This document shows positions 7,847-16,802 of a DNA stretch of 57,820 nucleotides, piece after piece. Every line of letters starts with the position of its first letter. The first letter of the stretch is position 1. The position numbers and the translations under genes were made by a program. The DNA lies in assembly GCA_026988975.1 (NCBI GenBank), contig JALSKH010000006.1, forward strand, positions 1 to 57,820, written 5' to 3'. Origin of the DNA: Campylobacteraceae bacterium (GTDB lineage Bacteria; Campylobacterota; Campylobacteria; Campylobacterales; Sulfurospirillaceae). Below the pieces are notes generated by a model. It did not search any database. It was not told the DNA's origin and saw only the letters and a program-made list of their open reading frames with translations.

Positions 7847-8867
7847 CTTCTCTCTGTATCCATGGCATCAACTTGGTCAATATCTCGTAAGTTATGGTGC
7901 CAAAATACTCTGAAAACTCACTTACATCATCAAATAGGCATACCTCATCTTTCTCACCCTCTATGCAAAAGCTATCCATAGAGACTCTTCCTAGTATCTT
8001 TTGCCCATTTGATATTTTTAAATCTCCTTTGCCATCATATCTAAAAAAGCCATCTCCATAGCCTATATCATAAGTTGAGATGCACATATCTTCACAAGCT
8101 TTATACACTCCACCATACCCAACTTTTTGATCCTTTTTTAAAACTCTAGTGCTTAGTCTGTGCGCATAGAGTGAGAGTACGGGCTTTAAGTTGAAAGTTG
8201 CTATATTTTTGTCTATATGAGTATATCCATAGGTAGCTATTCCGCATCTTGCAAAATCATCTTTTATACCATTTTTAGCTCTTAGAAGTGCCGAAGAGTT
8301 ACAAGAGTGAAATTTTGGCATACTTAATCCCAAAGATTTGATGCTTTGCTTAGCTATTTTTTTAGCCTCTTTCCAGTTTTCTTGTTGCCAAAAAAGTTCG
8401 CCATTAAAATCATCTGCGCTTCTAAAGTGTGTAAAAATTCCCTTTAGATTTAGCCCCGTATCTTTGATGAATTTCAAAGCATTCTCGATCTCACTCATAG
8501 AGACACCATTTCGGTGCATTCCTGTGTCTATATTTAGATGTATGTTTGATTTTACGGGAAAGCTTTTCAAGAACTCCAGCGAATGAACAGCAAAAGAGAT
8601 TTTATCACCTACTGAAGTGGAGGGTGGATGATCTGCAAGTATCAAAATCTCATCAAAATAATTCTCTACATGTAGCGCTTCTTGAAGGTTTTTTACAGCA
8701 GCCAATTTGATACCAAACTCACTAGCCAAACCAGCCATAAGCTCCAATCCATGCCCATATGCATTGTCTTTGATGACAGCCATCAGTCTATCAACACCTC
8801 CGGCTTTTTTTGACAATAATGCTAAATTATGAAAATACGCCTCTTTATCTATAAGAATTTTTGACAT
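7836..8867 (-). CDS. alr: Alanine racemase
   Basis: PLP enzyme making D-alanine for peptidoglycan. 343 aa. The PLP lysine is Lys33 in [10 protein letters not shown]; the C-terminal beta domain carries the second active-site region ([10 protein letters not shown]), GYGDGFFR and [10 protein letters not shown]. It is slightly shorter than E. coli Alr (about 360), normal for this phylum. Convergent with hisG with an 11-bp overlap and no terminator between them. It starts 3 bp after the small upstream gene, so translation is probably coupled. Confidence 0.93.
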   Translation of the reverse strand: MSKILIDKEAYFHNLALLSKKAGGVDRLMAVIKDNAYGHGLELMAGLASEFGIKLAAVKNLQEALHVENYFDEILILADHPPSTSVGDKISFAVHSLEFLKSFPVKSNIHLNIDTGMHRNGVSMSEIENALKFIKDTGLNLKGIFTHFRSADDFNGELFWQQENWKEAKKIAKQSIKSLGLSMPKFHSCNSSALLRAKNGIKDDFARCGIATYGYTHIDKNIATFNLKPVLSLYAHRLSTRVLKKDQKVGYGGVYKACEDMCISTYDIGYGDGFFRYDGKGDLKISNGQKILGRVSMDSFCIEGEKDEVCLFDDVSEFSEYFGTITYEILTKLMPWIQREVNL

Positions 8868-8869
8868 AG

Positions 8870-9106
8870 TTACTCAGCTTTTAAATTATAAGCTTTTACT
8901 AAATAACCTCTTAATTTTCTCGCCTGATAGTCAAGTTTATGAAAATACTCATAAACACTTTTAGCATCTAGTTTTGGGTTGTCTGAAAAATCATATGAGA
9001 TACCCAATCTATCTTTTGGAATATTTTCATCCAAAAAGTCATAAAAATCGCTTCTTATCTCTATCAATTTATCCAACTCTTCTCTTATCTCATCTTTATC
9101 CTGCAT
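8870..9106 (-). CDS. Small acidic protein of unknown function
   Basis: 78 aa, charged, no membrane segment. It opens with a predicted helix (DKDEIREELDKLIEIRSDFYDFLDE) and ends with another (YFHKLDYQARKLRGYLVKAY). I do not recognise a family. AGGGA precedes the ATG by about 6 bp, and the stop lies 2 bp before the alr start, so it is translated and coupled to alr. It may belong to the alr transcript rather than to the sugar operon further upstream. Confidence 0.65.
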   Translation of the reverse strand: MQDKDEIREELDKLIEIRSDFYDFLDENIPKDRLGISYDFSDNPKLDAKSVYEYFHKLDYQARKLRGYLVKAYNLKAE

Positions 9107-9144
9107 ATTATCCCTTTTTTAGTGAAATTATACAATAAAAAATG

Positions 9145-9789
9145 CTACTTTTTTAAACCATAAGATTTGAATTTTTCTAAAATCTTATCCATCTCTTTAT
9201 CGCTTAGGATTACTGGTTCTCCTATCTGTTTTGCCATTGCGTATTGTTTGGCTAGATTCTCTACTTCTATCGCTATCCAGAGTGCTTTTTTTAGATTTGC
9301 TCCTACTGTTACAACTCCATGATTTGCTAAGAGACAAGCACTGTAGCCATCTAGGGCTTTTATGATATTTTGCGAAAGTTCTGGTGTTCCAAATGTTGCA
9401 TATGAGGCACAAGGTATCTTTTTACCCCCTGCAACTCCTACCATATAGTGATGAGCTGGTATATCCATCCTGCAAATCGCCATAGCCGTAGCATATATCG
9501 AGTGGTTATGAAGCACGCACTCTATATCCGGCTTTGTTTTTAGTATATCAAAATGAAAATCCAACTCTGAAGATGGTGGGTACTCTCCTTTGTAGCTATT
9601 TTTATCGCTAAATGGTACAAAAACTATATCTTTTGGCTTCAAGAGATCATAAGAGACACCACTTGGCGTGATCAAAATACCATCTTTAAATCTATGACTT
9701 ACATTTCCTGAAGTACCTTGGTTTATGCCAAGCTCTTCCATCTTGAGACATGTTGAGATTATCTCTTTTCTTATCGCTAATTCACTCAT
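9145..9789 (-). CDS. Class II aldolase, FucA/Ald2-like, probable 5-methylthioribulose/5-deoxyribulose-1-phosphate aldolase
   Basis: 214-residue zinc aldolase close in pattern to L-fuculose-phosphate aldolase. The acid/base Glu75 and zinc ligands His94, His96 and His157 line up with E. coli FucA Glu73/His92/His94/His155 at a constant offset of two. Segments NQGTSGNVS, LITPSG and HYMVGVAGGKKIPCA are retained. MtnB dehydratase belongs to the same superfamily, but the FucA-like segments plus MtnA and MtnK in the same operon favour the Ald2 role: splitting the ulose-1-phosphate into DHAP and 2-methylthioacetaldehyde (or acetaldehyde). No MtnW/X/C/D genes are nearby. Last gene of the operon. Confidence 0.82.
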   Translation of the reverse strand: MSELAIRKEIISTCLKMEELGINQGTSGNVSHRFKDGILITPSGVSYDLLKPKDIVFVPFSDKNSYKGEYPPSSELDFHFDILKTKPDIECVLHNHSIYATAMAICRMDIPAHHYMVGVAGGKKIPCASYATFGTPELSQNIIKALDGYSACLLANHGVVTVGANLKKALWIAIEVENLAKQYAMAKQIGEPVILSDKEMDKILEKFKSYGLKK

Positions 9790-9791
9790 TT

Positions 9792-10544
9792 TTACCTGCT
9801 TATGTTTAGATTAAATACAAATTTATCTGCTAGATAATACCCTACACTATAGGCTATCTTTGCCCCATCCTCGTCGTGTATGAGCATTTTTCTGACTAAG
9901 ATAGGTGTCATTTCATCTTTAAACTTCAAATGTTTTTTGATCTCCTCTGAGGGCATAGCAGCAGATATCTCCTCTCGAGAAAAGACTATCTTTATCTCTA
10001 ATTTATCCTCTAAAAATCTGTATAACTGTGTGATATCTCCATCTTTGAGCTCATTTTCACCCAGATTTAAATCTGGGTGAAAAAAACTCTCCACATAGAG
10101 TTCAGGCTCAAGATACCCTTTTATCCTCAAAAGTCTCAAAATCTTCTTATTTGGCTTGATATGAAGTTTTTCATAAACCTGTGAAGATGGCTTACATGTA
10201 GAGACACTATGCTCAAAAATCTTAAAATCCCTATTTTGTTTCTTCATGTCTTCGTTGAAACTATACCAATTATTTAGGGTAGTTCTTATGCGCGAATCAT
10301 CTATGTTTTTGAAAGTTCCACGATTTTTCTTGCGAACTATAAGATTTTTACTAAGCAATCCATACATCGCTTTTCTCACTGTATTTCGACTCACACTTAA
10401 CTCTTTAGAAATTTCCAACTCATTTGGAAGTTTTTCACCTAGACTGTATGGCTCTTTTATTAAAAGTTCACTAATAATCTCTTCTACTTGTGCATATAGA
10501 GGAGTTTTTGACTCTTTATCTATGTAGTATTGTGACAAATCCAT
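9792..10544 (-). CDS. GntR-family (HutC/UTRA type) transcriptional regulator
   Basis: 250 aa. An N-terminal winged helix-turn-helix (PLYAQVEEIISELL ... ELSVSRNTVRKAM, residues about 13-75) is followed by a UTRA ligand-binding domain from about residue 90. AGGAG lies 8 bp before the ATG. Sits inside the operon, 2 bp from the aldolase gene, so it probably controls its own operon; a 36-bp near-palindrome at 16631-16666 before mtnK is the best operator candidate. The effector is likely a phosphorylated sugar of the pathway (inference from UTRA relatives). Confidence 0.88.
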   Translation of the reverse strand: MDLSQYYIDKESKTPLYAQVEEIISELLIKEPYSLGEKLPNELEISKELSVSRNTVRKAMYGLLSKNLIVRKKNRGTFKNIDDSRIRTTLNNWYSFNEDMKKQNRDFKIFEHSVSTCKPSSQVYEKLHIKPNKKILRLLRIKGYLEPELYVESFFHPDLNLGENELKDGDITQLYRFLEDKLEIKIVFSREEISAAMPSEEIKKHLKFKDEMTPILVRKMLIHDEDGAKIAYSVGYYLADKFVFNLNISR

Positions 10545-10567
10545 CTAAAAACTCCTTACACGATCAA

Positions 10568-11623
10568 CTATTTTGAAAAATTATATGGTGGTCGAATTAT
10601 ACCCTTTTCTGTTATAAAACCGGAAATCAAAGAGTTATCAGTCACATCAAAAGCTGGATTGAAAACCTTTATATCTTTTGGTGCGATCTGTTGCCCTTTT
10701 ATGTATATCAGCTCCTCTTTACCTCTCTCTTCTACAACTATATCGGCTCCACTTTTGGAGTTTGTATCTATAGTCGAGTATGGGCAGGCTATGTAAAATG
10801 GAACTCCATAAAACTTTGCATTTATTGCAAGCGATGATGTTCCGATCTTGTTAGCAGTATCGCCATTGTTTGCAACTCTATCTGCACCAACTACTATCAT
10901 ATCTACTCGCCCCAACTTCATAAGATAAGAAGAGACGCTGTCAGCTATCATGGTAGTATCGACTCCAAATTTGTTTAACTCCCAGCAAGTTATCCTAGCA
11001 CCTTGCAGAAGTGGTCTTGTCTCACTTGAGTATGCTTTAAACCTCAAACCCCTGCTCCATGCAACATACATGGGTGCTAAAGCTGTTCCTATGCCACCGG
11101 TTGCCAAAGCTCCAGCATTACAAAGTGTGAGAACGCCATCTCCCTCTTTTATCAACTCTGCCCCATGCTCACCTATTTGTCTGCAAGTTTGGATGTCGCT
11201 TTGGTGTATAACTATGGCTTCATCTCTTAGTTTCGCATAAAGCTCTTTTGCCGTAGAGTTTTTTGGAAAACTGTTTGCAATGTCAAACAATCTTTTGATT
11301 GCCCAGCTTAGATTTACCGCTGTTGGTCGTGAGCTACTAAGATATCTGGCATTTTTGTTTACTAATTTTAAAAATGGTTCAATCTCTAAATCAAGACTGT
11401 TTTTCAAACTAATAACCAGCCCATATGCACCCGCTATACCGATAGCAGGTGCTCCTCTGACTTTTAGTTTATATATTGACTCATAAACCTGTTCTAAACT
11501 CTTTTGCTCTTCTATGATCTCCTGCGTCGGAAGTTTTGTTTGGTCAAGGATGAAAAATCTATCATCCTCATCAAAATAGAGAGCTTTTGGAATTGTACTT
11601 AAACGCTCCTCGCTTTTACTCAT
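10568..11623 (-). CDS. mtnA: S-methyl-5-thioribose-1-phosphate isomerase
   Basis: Converts 5-methylthioribose-1-phosphate (and 5-deoxyribose-1-phosphate in studied homologues) to the ribulose-1-phosphate. 351 aa. The active-site Cys168 (CNAGALATGGIGT) and Asp248 (GADRVANNGDTANKIG) are both present, as is the KVRGAPAIGIAGAYG loop. These separate it from eIF2B-like proteins. It lies 2 bp downstream of the binding-protein gene and is followed by the regulator. Confidence 0.93.
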   Translation of the reverse strand: MSKSEERLSTIPKALYFDEDDRFFILDQTKLPTQEIIEEQKSLEQVYESIYKLKVRGAPAIGIAGAYGLVISLKNSLDLEIEPFLKLVNKNARYLSSSRPTAVNLSWAIKRLFDIANSFPKNSTAKELYAKLRDEAIVIHQSDIQTCRQIGEHGAELIKEGDGVLTLCNAGALATGGIGTALAPMYVAWSRGLRFKAYSSETRPLLQGARITCWELNKFGVDTTMIADSVSSYLMKLGRVDMIVVGADRVANNGDTANKIGTSSLAINAKFYGVPFYIACPYSTIDTNSKSGADIVVEERGKEELIYIKGQQIAPKDIKVFNPAFDVTDNSLISGFITEKGIIRPPYNFSK

Positions 11624-11625
11624 GT

Positions 11626-12684
11626 TTAAAACAATCCTTTCTTATCCACAGGAATCCAAGGATAATTCAACAAATCAACACTATTGAACTTTGGAAATTT
11701 CTTTCTTAGCTGTTTCATATTTTTGATTTTCATCGCTCTTAGCTCTTTTGCAGTAAAAAGTATAGGTGGAATTAAGATATTATGAGGAATCTTCATATTG
11801 GCAATTTTTAGTGCGATTGCTCTAACTGAAACTGCTCCTATACTAGCTGGGTTTGTCGCAGCTGTTGCAGCCCATGGGCTATCAGACTTGATCATCTCTC
11901 TGATATCTTGAGTTGAGATGTCCGCTGTGTAAACTTTAACTTTGTCATTTTTTCTTGCTTCTCTAAGAGCTTGAACTACACCTTTTCCAAGTTCATCATA
12001 TGGAGCGAAAAAGGCATTTATCTCAGGGTGAGCCAACAGTACCGCTTTGACTTGATCAGCATTCTTTGCAGCTATCGGAGACTCAAGAGTTCCTGTTTTT
12101 ACTATCTGTTTGATGCTTGGATACTCTTTTTTGATTTTTTTCCAACTTCTATCTCTCTTGTCTAGTGGTAAGATTCCGGCGATACTTACATATCCGACAT
12201 TTGCTTTGCCATTAAAATCTTTTACCATCTGTTTAAGTGCTAACATACCTAGAAGTTCATCATCTTGTGCGATTTGTGGAATTTGTGGGTTTTTCAAATC
12301 AACATCAAATGCCACAACAGGAATTCCCGCTTTTATAGCATCAGCGGCAGGCTTCATCATAGTTTCACTCAAACCATGGTCGATGATGATACCATCAACC
12401 TTCATATTGATAGCTTGATAAACAAAATTTGCCTCAGCTTGATTATCCATGCTCTTGCCAAAAACTATAAGCTTGATTCCAAGCAAATTCGCTTGTATCT
12501 GTGCACCTGCTCTATAAGTTTGCATAAACTCACCCTCAGTCATCTGCCTAATGAGTGCCACGCGAATCTTTTTTGAGCCATCAAATGGTGCTGGAGCACC
12601 CTTCAAACCACCTGCCAATGCACTATTTGCACCAAAAAATAGACCTAGTACGACTGAACATACTACTAAAAACTTTTTCTTCAT
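11626..12684 (-). CDS. Periplasmic sugar-binding protein of ABC importer (RbsB-like)
   Basis: 352 aa with a Sec signal peptide (about residues 1-24, ending SALA-GG). The mature protein has the Peripla_BP_4 two-lobe pattern of ribose/autoinducer-2 binders (KIRVALIRQMTEGEFMQ, VDGIIIDHGL, GIPVVAFDVD, INAFFAPYDELGKG). Because the operon also encodes MtnK and MtnA, the ligand is probably 5-methylthioribose or 5-deoxyribose; this is inference from context. It is separated from the permease gene by 141 bp that hold a direct repeat, unlike the tight spacing elsewhere in the operon. GGAG precedes the ATG. Confidence 0.88.
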   Translation of the reverse strand: MKKKFLVVCSVVLGLFFGANSALAGGLKGAPAPFDGSKKIRVALIRQMTEGEFMQTYRAGAQIQANLLGIKLIVFGKSMDNQAEANFVYQAINMKVDGIIIDHGLSETMMKPAADAIKAGIPVVAFDVDLKNPQIPQIAQDDELLGMLALKQMVKDFNGKANVGYVSIAGILPLDKRDRSWKKIKKEYPSIKQIVKTGTLESPIAAKNADQVKAVLLAHPEINAFFAPYDELGKGVVQALREARKNDKVKVYTADISTQDIREMIKSDSPWAATAATNPASIGAVSVRAIALKIANMKIPHNILIPPILFTAKELRAMKIKNMKQLRKKFPKFNSVDLLNYPWIPVDKKGLF

Positions 12685-12710
12685 TTTTTCTCCTTATAGA
12701 ATTTTTTTAC

Positions 12711-12824
12711 TTTACTGTCATCTTGTTTAGGAAGTAAATTCCCAAACAATTCACGCGCTACTAAAGCTAGACCTGTCGGTCAGAACTTCGTTTTACTGTC
12801 ATCTTGCTAAGGAAGTAAATTCCC
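12711..12824. repeat. 33-bp direct repeat, 81-bp period, between binding-protein and permease genes
   Basis: The sequences at 12711-12743 and 12792-12824 are the same except for two bases: TTTACTGTCATCTTG, then TTTA or CTAA, then GGAAGTAAATTCCC. The end of each unit can form a small hairpin (GGAA/TTCC). Between the copies lies a second palindrome, GACCTGTCGGTC (12770-12781), followed by AGAACTTCG. The words ACTGTC, AGGA..AAAT and GGTC.GA recall the loop of the hairpins at 13828 and 16803, so it may be a divergent or broken member of the same family. Non-coding. Confidence 0.7.
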
Positions 12825-12825
12825 G

Positions 12826-13809
12826 TTATATCTCTGATTTCGACAAACCAAATGTAAATATCAATGCACACACAAGAACCACTCCTTTTATGAAGTCTTG
12901 TGTGTAGTATGGAAGTGATAGCATTGTAAGCCCATTTAAGAGCATACCTATGAAAATCACTCCCACGACACTTCCTAGTGCATTTGGTTTTTTTACTCCA
13001 AGAACTGCGTACCCGATAAGCGCGCCAGCAACTGCATCAAGAAGCAAACCTCCACCACTTGTCACATCTCCTCTACCAATCCTGGCTGCTAGTAATATAC
13101 CGGCTATTGAAGATATGGTTCCAGATATAACATAAGCCGCTATTTTATACCTCTCGACATTTACTCCTGCTAGCTTCACTGCTTTCTCATTCCCCCCTAT
13201 AGCGTATAGGATTCTACCCCATTTTGTATATTGAAGCACAAAATATATGACAATTGCCAATAGCGCAAAAGCTATGACAGGAATCGGAATCATTCCGAAA
13301 AGTCTGCCCTGCCCTAAAAATAGAAACTCTTTTGCAAACTCTCCCTCTGCTTCACTTCCATCTGCTAGCATCATGCCTGTTCCTATTGACATACCTGCTG
13401 ATGGGATCAACTGCAAACCTTGAATCAAAAACATCATTCCAAGTGTTGCTAAAAGATCAGGAATCTTTGCTTTTACAATCAAAAGTCCATTTACAAGACC
13501 TATGGTAACACCTAGTAAAATAGAGAGTAAAATCGCGTACATGTAGTTCATATCTAAAACTACCATCACATAAGATGATATCATCACACAAATCGCCGCA
13601 GTCGAACCTATAGAGAGATCAAAACCATCAATGATAAGAGTAAATGTAACTCCTAATGCCAAAATTCCGACTATCGTTACTCCTAAAAGAATCGAAAACA
13701 TATTTGACCAACTCCAAAAAGATGGCTCAAGCAACCCAAAGCCCAAAAATGAACCCGCCATAACTATCAAAAATCCATATTTAATAGCAAATGCTACATA
13801 TTTTTCCAT
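12826..13809 (-). CDS. Sugar ABC transporter permease (RbsC-like)
   Basis: 327-residue integral membrane protein of the BPD_transp_2 family with about eight to ten helices. Family segments are TLIIDGFDLSIGSTAAIC and LLDAVAGALIGYAVLGVKKPNALGSVVG. A single permease gene is present, as in ribose systems that use a homodimer. AAGGA lies upstream of the ATG. On its 5' side a 23-bp-stem hairpin element fills the gap to the ATPase gene; on its 3' side is the direct repeat. Confidence 0.9.
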   Translation of the reverse strand: MEKYVAFAIKYGFLIVMAGSFLGFGLLEPSFWSWSNMFSILLGVTIVGILALGVTFTLIIDGFDLSIGSTAAICVMISSYVMVVLDMNYMYAILLSILLGVTIGLVNGLLIVKAKIPDLLATLGMMFLIQGLQLIPSAGMSIGTGMMLADGSEAEGEFAKEFLFLGQGRLFGMIPIPVIAFALLAIVIYFVLQYTKWGRILYAIGGNEKAVKLAGVNVERYKIAAYVISGTISSIAGILLAARIGRGDVTSGGGLLLDAVAGALIGYAVLGVKKPNALGSVVGVIFIGMLLNGLTMLSLPYYTQDFIKGVVLVCALIFTFGLSKSEI

Positions 13810-13827
13810 TAACTATTTTCCTTTTAT

Positions 13828-13909
13828 TAGACCTCTTTTGAAGCTGTCTCTTTGAGGACAAATCCTCCCGTTGGTCTGAGCCTCACGAGATAGTTTCAAA
13901 AGAGGTCTA
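13828..13909. repeat. Hairpin element A (23-bp stem, 36-nt conserved loop)
   Basis: Arms 13828-13850 (beginning TAGACCTCTTTTGAA) and 13887-13909 pair over 23 positions, two as G-T on the plus strand. The 36-nt loop (13851-13886) contains GACAAATCCTCCC and TTGGTCTGAGCCTCAC, which recur almost unchanged in element B at 16803-16883. The arm differences between A and B are compensatory. The outermost TAG of the right arm is, on the minus strand, the stop codon of the ATPase gene. It has no T-run and an unusually large conserved loop, so it is not a simple terminator. Confidence 0.8.
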
Positions 13910-15409
13910 TTCTTGTGTTATTAAAGCCAAAAGCTTGTCTCTATCAACTTGCGAAGTCTTCTCTTCACCCAAAATTTTGCCTTTATTCATCACTAAAATC
14001 CTATCTGTGACATCAACTAGTTCATCTATATCGCTTGATATCATCAAGACTGCACTCTTTTTTGTGCTCTCTTGCAGATACAGACTTATATCTCTTCTTG
14101 ATTTTATATCAACTCCTTGAAAAGGCTCGTCTAGTATAACTATATTGTGTTTCATCAAAAGCCATCTTGCCACTATCACTTTTTGTTGATTTCCTCCCGA
14201 GAGAGACTCTATATAAGCATCATAACCTTCACACTTTATACCCATATCACCGATCATTCGTTTTGCTGCTTTTATCTCATTTTTCTTGGAAAGCACACCC
14301 ATTTTTGAGAAAAAATCCAAAAATGGAAGCGTGATGTTATCTTTTATGGACTCTTCTGGTACGATCGCATTAACAGCTCTATTTTCAGGAACCATATGTA
14401 CACCATGTTTGATAGCCTGGTGGATATTTTTAAAAACTACTCTCTCATCTTTTATGATGATTTCACCGCTAACTGGTTTTCTTATACCAAAAAGTGTCTC
14501 TGCAAGCTCAGTTTTGCCTGCACCTATAAGACCTAAAAGACCAACAATTTCACCAGAATATATCTTTATATTTATAGGCTCACTACTTCCCTCAACAACA
14601 AGCTCTTTTAACTCTAAAAGTAGATTTTTTTCACTCTTGATTTCATCTTTTCTCTCAAATTCACTCTCTAAATCTCCAACCATAGCTTTGACTATCTGTT
14701 GTACCTCTACAGGCTGATGCAAAACTCCACCAAACTTACCATCTTTTATAACACCAACTCTGTTTGATATTTTTTTCACTTCCGCTAAATAGTGAGAGAC
14801 AAAAAGTATCGAAACTCCTTCATCTCTTAATTTATATAGCGTCTCAAAAAGCATAGTAGCTTCACGATCGGATATAGAAGATGTCGGCTCATCCAAAATC
14901 AATAGCTTGGGCTTTTTAGCTAGAGCTCTTGCTATTATGATCATTTGTTTTTGGCTTTGGGTTATATCTTGTATGTTTTGCTCCATATCCAGATGTTCCA
15001 AATTCATCTTTTTTGCTATCTCTTTTGCTCTTTTTAGTATGCTCTTTTTCTCATAGATAAATCTTGCTTCAGGAGAGACTATCATATCTAGTGCGAGATT
15101 TTCAGCTACGCTCATATTTTGTACGATCCCCTGCTCTATGCTTTGATGCACAACTTGGATGCCTGCCTCATAAGCATCTCTTGGGGATTCAAATTTAACC
15201 AATTTGCCATCTATATATATCTCGCCCTCATAATCGGCATAATATCCACATATTATCTTTATAAAGGTCGATTTGCCGGCACCATTTGCACCAACAATTG
15301 AGAAAATCTCACCCTCATAAAAGTCAAAACTGACATCTTTTAAAGCCTTTGTAGCCCCAAAAGTTTTGGATATGTTTTTCGCTTCTATTATCGGTTTAGA
15401 TGATTTCAT
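13907..15409 (-). CDS. Sugar ABC transporter ATP-binding protein (RbsA/MglA-like, tandem ATPase)
   Basis: 500 aa with two ABC domains. The first has Walker A GANGAGKST at about residues 40-48, signature ITQSQKQM and Walker B LLILDEPTS; the second has the shortened Walker A GLIGAGKTE near 290, signature LSGGNQQK and Walker B IVILDEPF. This tandem form is typical of ribose/galactose/AI-2 importers. It powers uptake with the RbsC-like permease and binding protein. The stop codon TAG is the first triplet of hairpin element A. Its 5' end overlaps the kinase gene by 14 bp. Confidence 0.92.
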   Translation of the reverse strand: MKSSKPIIEAKNISKTFGATKALKDVSFDFYEGEIFSIVGANGAGKSTFIKIICGYYADYEGEIYIDGKLVKFESPRDAYEAGIQVVHQSIEQGIVQNMSVAENLALDMIVSPEARFIYEKKSILKRAKEIAKKMNLEHLDMEQNIQDITQSQKQMIIIARALAKKPKLLILDEPTSSISDREATMLFETLYKLRDEGVSILFVSHYLAEVKKISNRVGVIKDGKFGGVLHQPVEVQQIVKAMVGDLESEFERKDEIKSEKNLLLELKELVVEGSSEPINIKIYSGEIVGLLGLIGAGKTELAETLFGIRKPVSGEIIIKDERVVFKNIHQAIKHGVHMVPENRAVNAIVPEESIKDNITLPFLDFFSKMGVLSKKNEIKAAKRMIGDMGIKCEGYDAYIESLSGGNQQKVIVARWLLMKHNIVILDEPFQGVDIKSRRDISLYLQESTKKSAVLMISSDIDELVDVTDRILVMNKGKILGEEKTSQVDRDKLLALITQE

Positions 15410-16607
15410 TTATCACTTCATCTATATCTTGGTATTTTGAAGTTATCAACTTCGAAGCAATCTGTAAAACTCTCTTTTCGACTTGGGCTCTTCTGTCTAA
15501 ATCTTCTATGCCTGCAATATCAGCTACTTTTGCCAAACCTACTGTTCTTCTAAACATTTCACAAGCCATAAAACCTATAGAATCATCAAATATATCCCTT
15601 ATAAAACTATCGGCAAAGTACTCATAATGCTCCATTCCTTCTGGATAATCAAACTGCAAGGATTTTATTTTTTTCTCGTGATTTAACATATTTGCTTTAA
15701 ATTTTTGGGCAAACAGATCCCAAGTATCTTTTATCATTCCGATGACATAATCTTTGTACTCTTGTTCATTATCTTCTAGTGACAGATAAGACATCGCAAG
15801 ATTGGCTAAGTATATACCAACATCAAAACCTATCGGCCCATAAAATGCAAATTCCGGGTCTATCACAAATGTCTCTTCTTGATTTAGCATGATGCTTCCA
15901 CTATGCAAATCACCATGCAAAAGAGCTTGCGCCTCACTCATGAACTTATACCTCATCTTTGCTACGGCTACTTTTATATCTCGGTTTTCTCTGAAGCTCT
16001 TAACAACTGACATATCAAGTCTTGGGTTGTACTCATTTGTTTCATTCTCTTCGTATGGATGAGTAAATATAAAATCCTCTGTTATCTTGCAGAGTTCTAT
16101 GTTTATGAACTTTTTCACACTCTCTTTTTTCTCTTTAGAGCTTAAAAAAAGATCGGTCGTATAAAAAAGAGTATCTGCTAAAAATGTAGATATATGTTCA
16201 CTTAGTTTTGGAAACAGAACTCTGTTTATCATTTCGCCTCGTAAAATTTTATGTTTATCTAAGTTTTGCATCACAACTAACGACATTTCGTGAGAACTAT
16301 AGTAGATTTGGGGTACAAATTGTGGGCATATCTCTTTTTCTATCTTTAGCGCCTCTATCTCAAATACCATTCTAACTCTACTTAGTGGATACTCAGCACC
16401 AACACACCTTAGATACGGAACAGCCTGCTTTAAAATAAGACTTTTTCTAGGACTTTTTATTATATATACAAAATTCAGATTTCCATCGCCTATCTCACTG
16501 ACTTCAAGCCTGTCTATAGATTCATCTTCATCTAAAAGCAGTGATCTAACCTGCGGCGTCTCATCTATATACTCTTTTATCAAGTCATTATTAAGCTCTT
16601 TATACAT
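15396..16607 (-). CDS. mtnK: 5-methylthioribose kinase (MtnK-like)
   Basis: 403 aa, in the aminoglycoside-phosphotransferase/choline-kinase fold. The catalytic loop LLHGDLHSGSIM (around residue 233) and metal-binding VIDPEFAFYGPIGFD (around 250) match the MtnK signature closely. It phosphorylates 5-methylthioribose at C1; homologues in DHAP-shunt clusters also accept 5-deoxyribose. First gene of the operon, with GAGG before the ATG. Having a kinase with a sugar importer, rather than the MTA phosphorylase MtnP, points to scavenging of external free 5-methylthioribose, or of pentose made by an MTA nucleosidase encoded elsewhere. Confidence 0.9.
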   Translation of the reverse strand: MYKELNNDLIKEYIDETPQVRSLLLDEDESIDRLEVSEIGDGNLNFVYIIKSPRKSLILKQAVPYLRCVGAEYPLSRVRMVFEIEALKIEKEICPQFVPQIYYSSHEMSLVVMQNLDKHKILRGEMINRVLFPKLSEHISTFLADTLFYTTDLFLSSKEKKESVKKFINIELCKITEDFIFTHPYEENETNEYNPRLDMSVVKSFRENRDIKVAVAKMRYKFMSEAQALLHGDLHSGSIMLNQEETFVIDPEFAFYGPIGFDVGIYLANLAMSYLSLEDNEQEYKDYVIGMIKDTWDLFAQKFKANMLNHEKKIKSLQFDYPEGMEHYEYFADSFIRDIFDDSIGFMACEMFRRTVGLAKVADIAGIEDLDRRAQVEKRVLQIASKLITSKYQDIDEVINEII

Positions 16608-16630
16608 AAATTTTCCTCTTTTTAAATAAC

Positions 16631-16666
16631 TTATATAGGAACATAACTCTATATGTACCTATATAA
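16631..16666. promoter_or_regulatory. 36-bp near-palindrome upstream of mtnK, probable GntR operator
   Basis: TTATATAGGAACATA (16631-16645) and TATGTACCTATATAA (16652-16666) are reverse complements at 14 of 15 positions around a 6-base centre. It lies 24 bp upstream of the mtnK ATG, in the leader of an operon that encodes a GntR regulator. The 296-bp gap 16608-16903 also holds hairpin element B and the nuoA promoter region (TATGAT at 16785-16790); nothing else is seen there. Confidence 0.6.
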
Positions 16667-16802
16667 CCCATCATACACTTAGGAGTATTAAAAAAATATA
16701 AAAGTTAGTAGGTTTTTATATTTAATATTTTCAATGTAACAAAATTACACATATTTTTTTACTTTTGTTTTAAACTTCTTTGGTTATGATACATAAAAAT
16801 TA

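Noticed and set aside
9145-9789. Reading this gene as MtnB (methylthioribulose-1-phosphate dehydratase)
   Set aside because: The fold is shared, but the sequence segments and constant +2 offset of the active-site residues match FucA-type aldolases, and no downstream MtnW/X/C/D genes are present.
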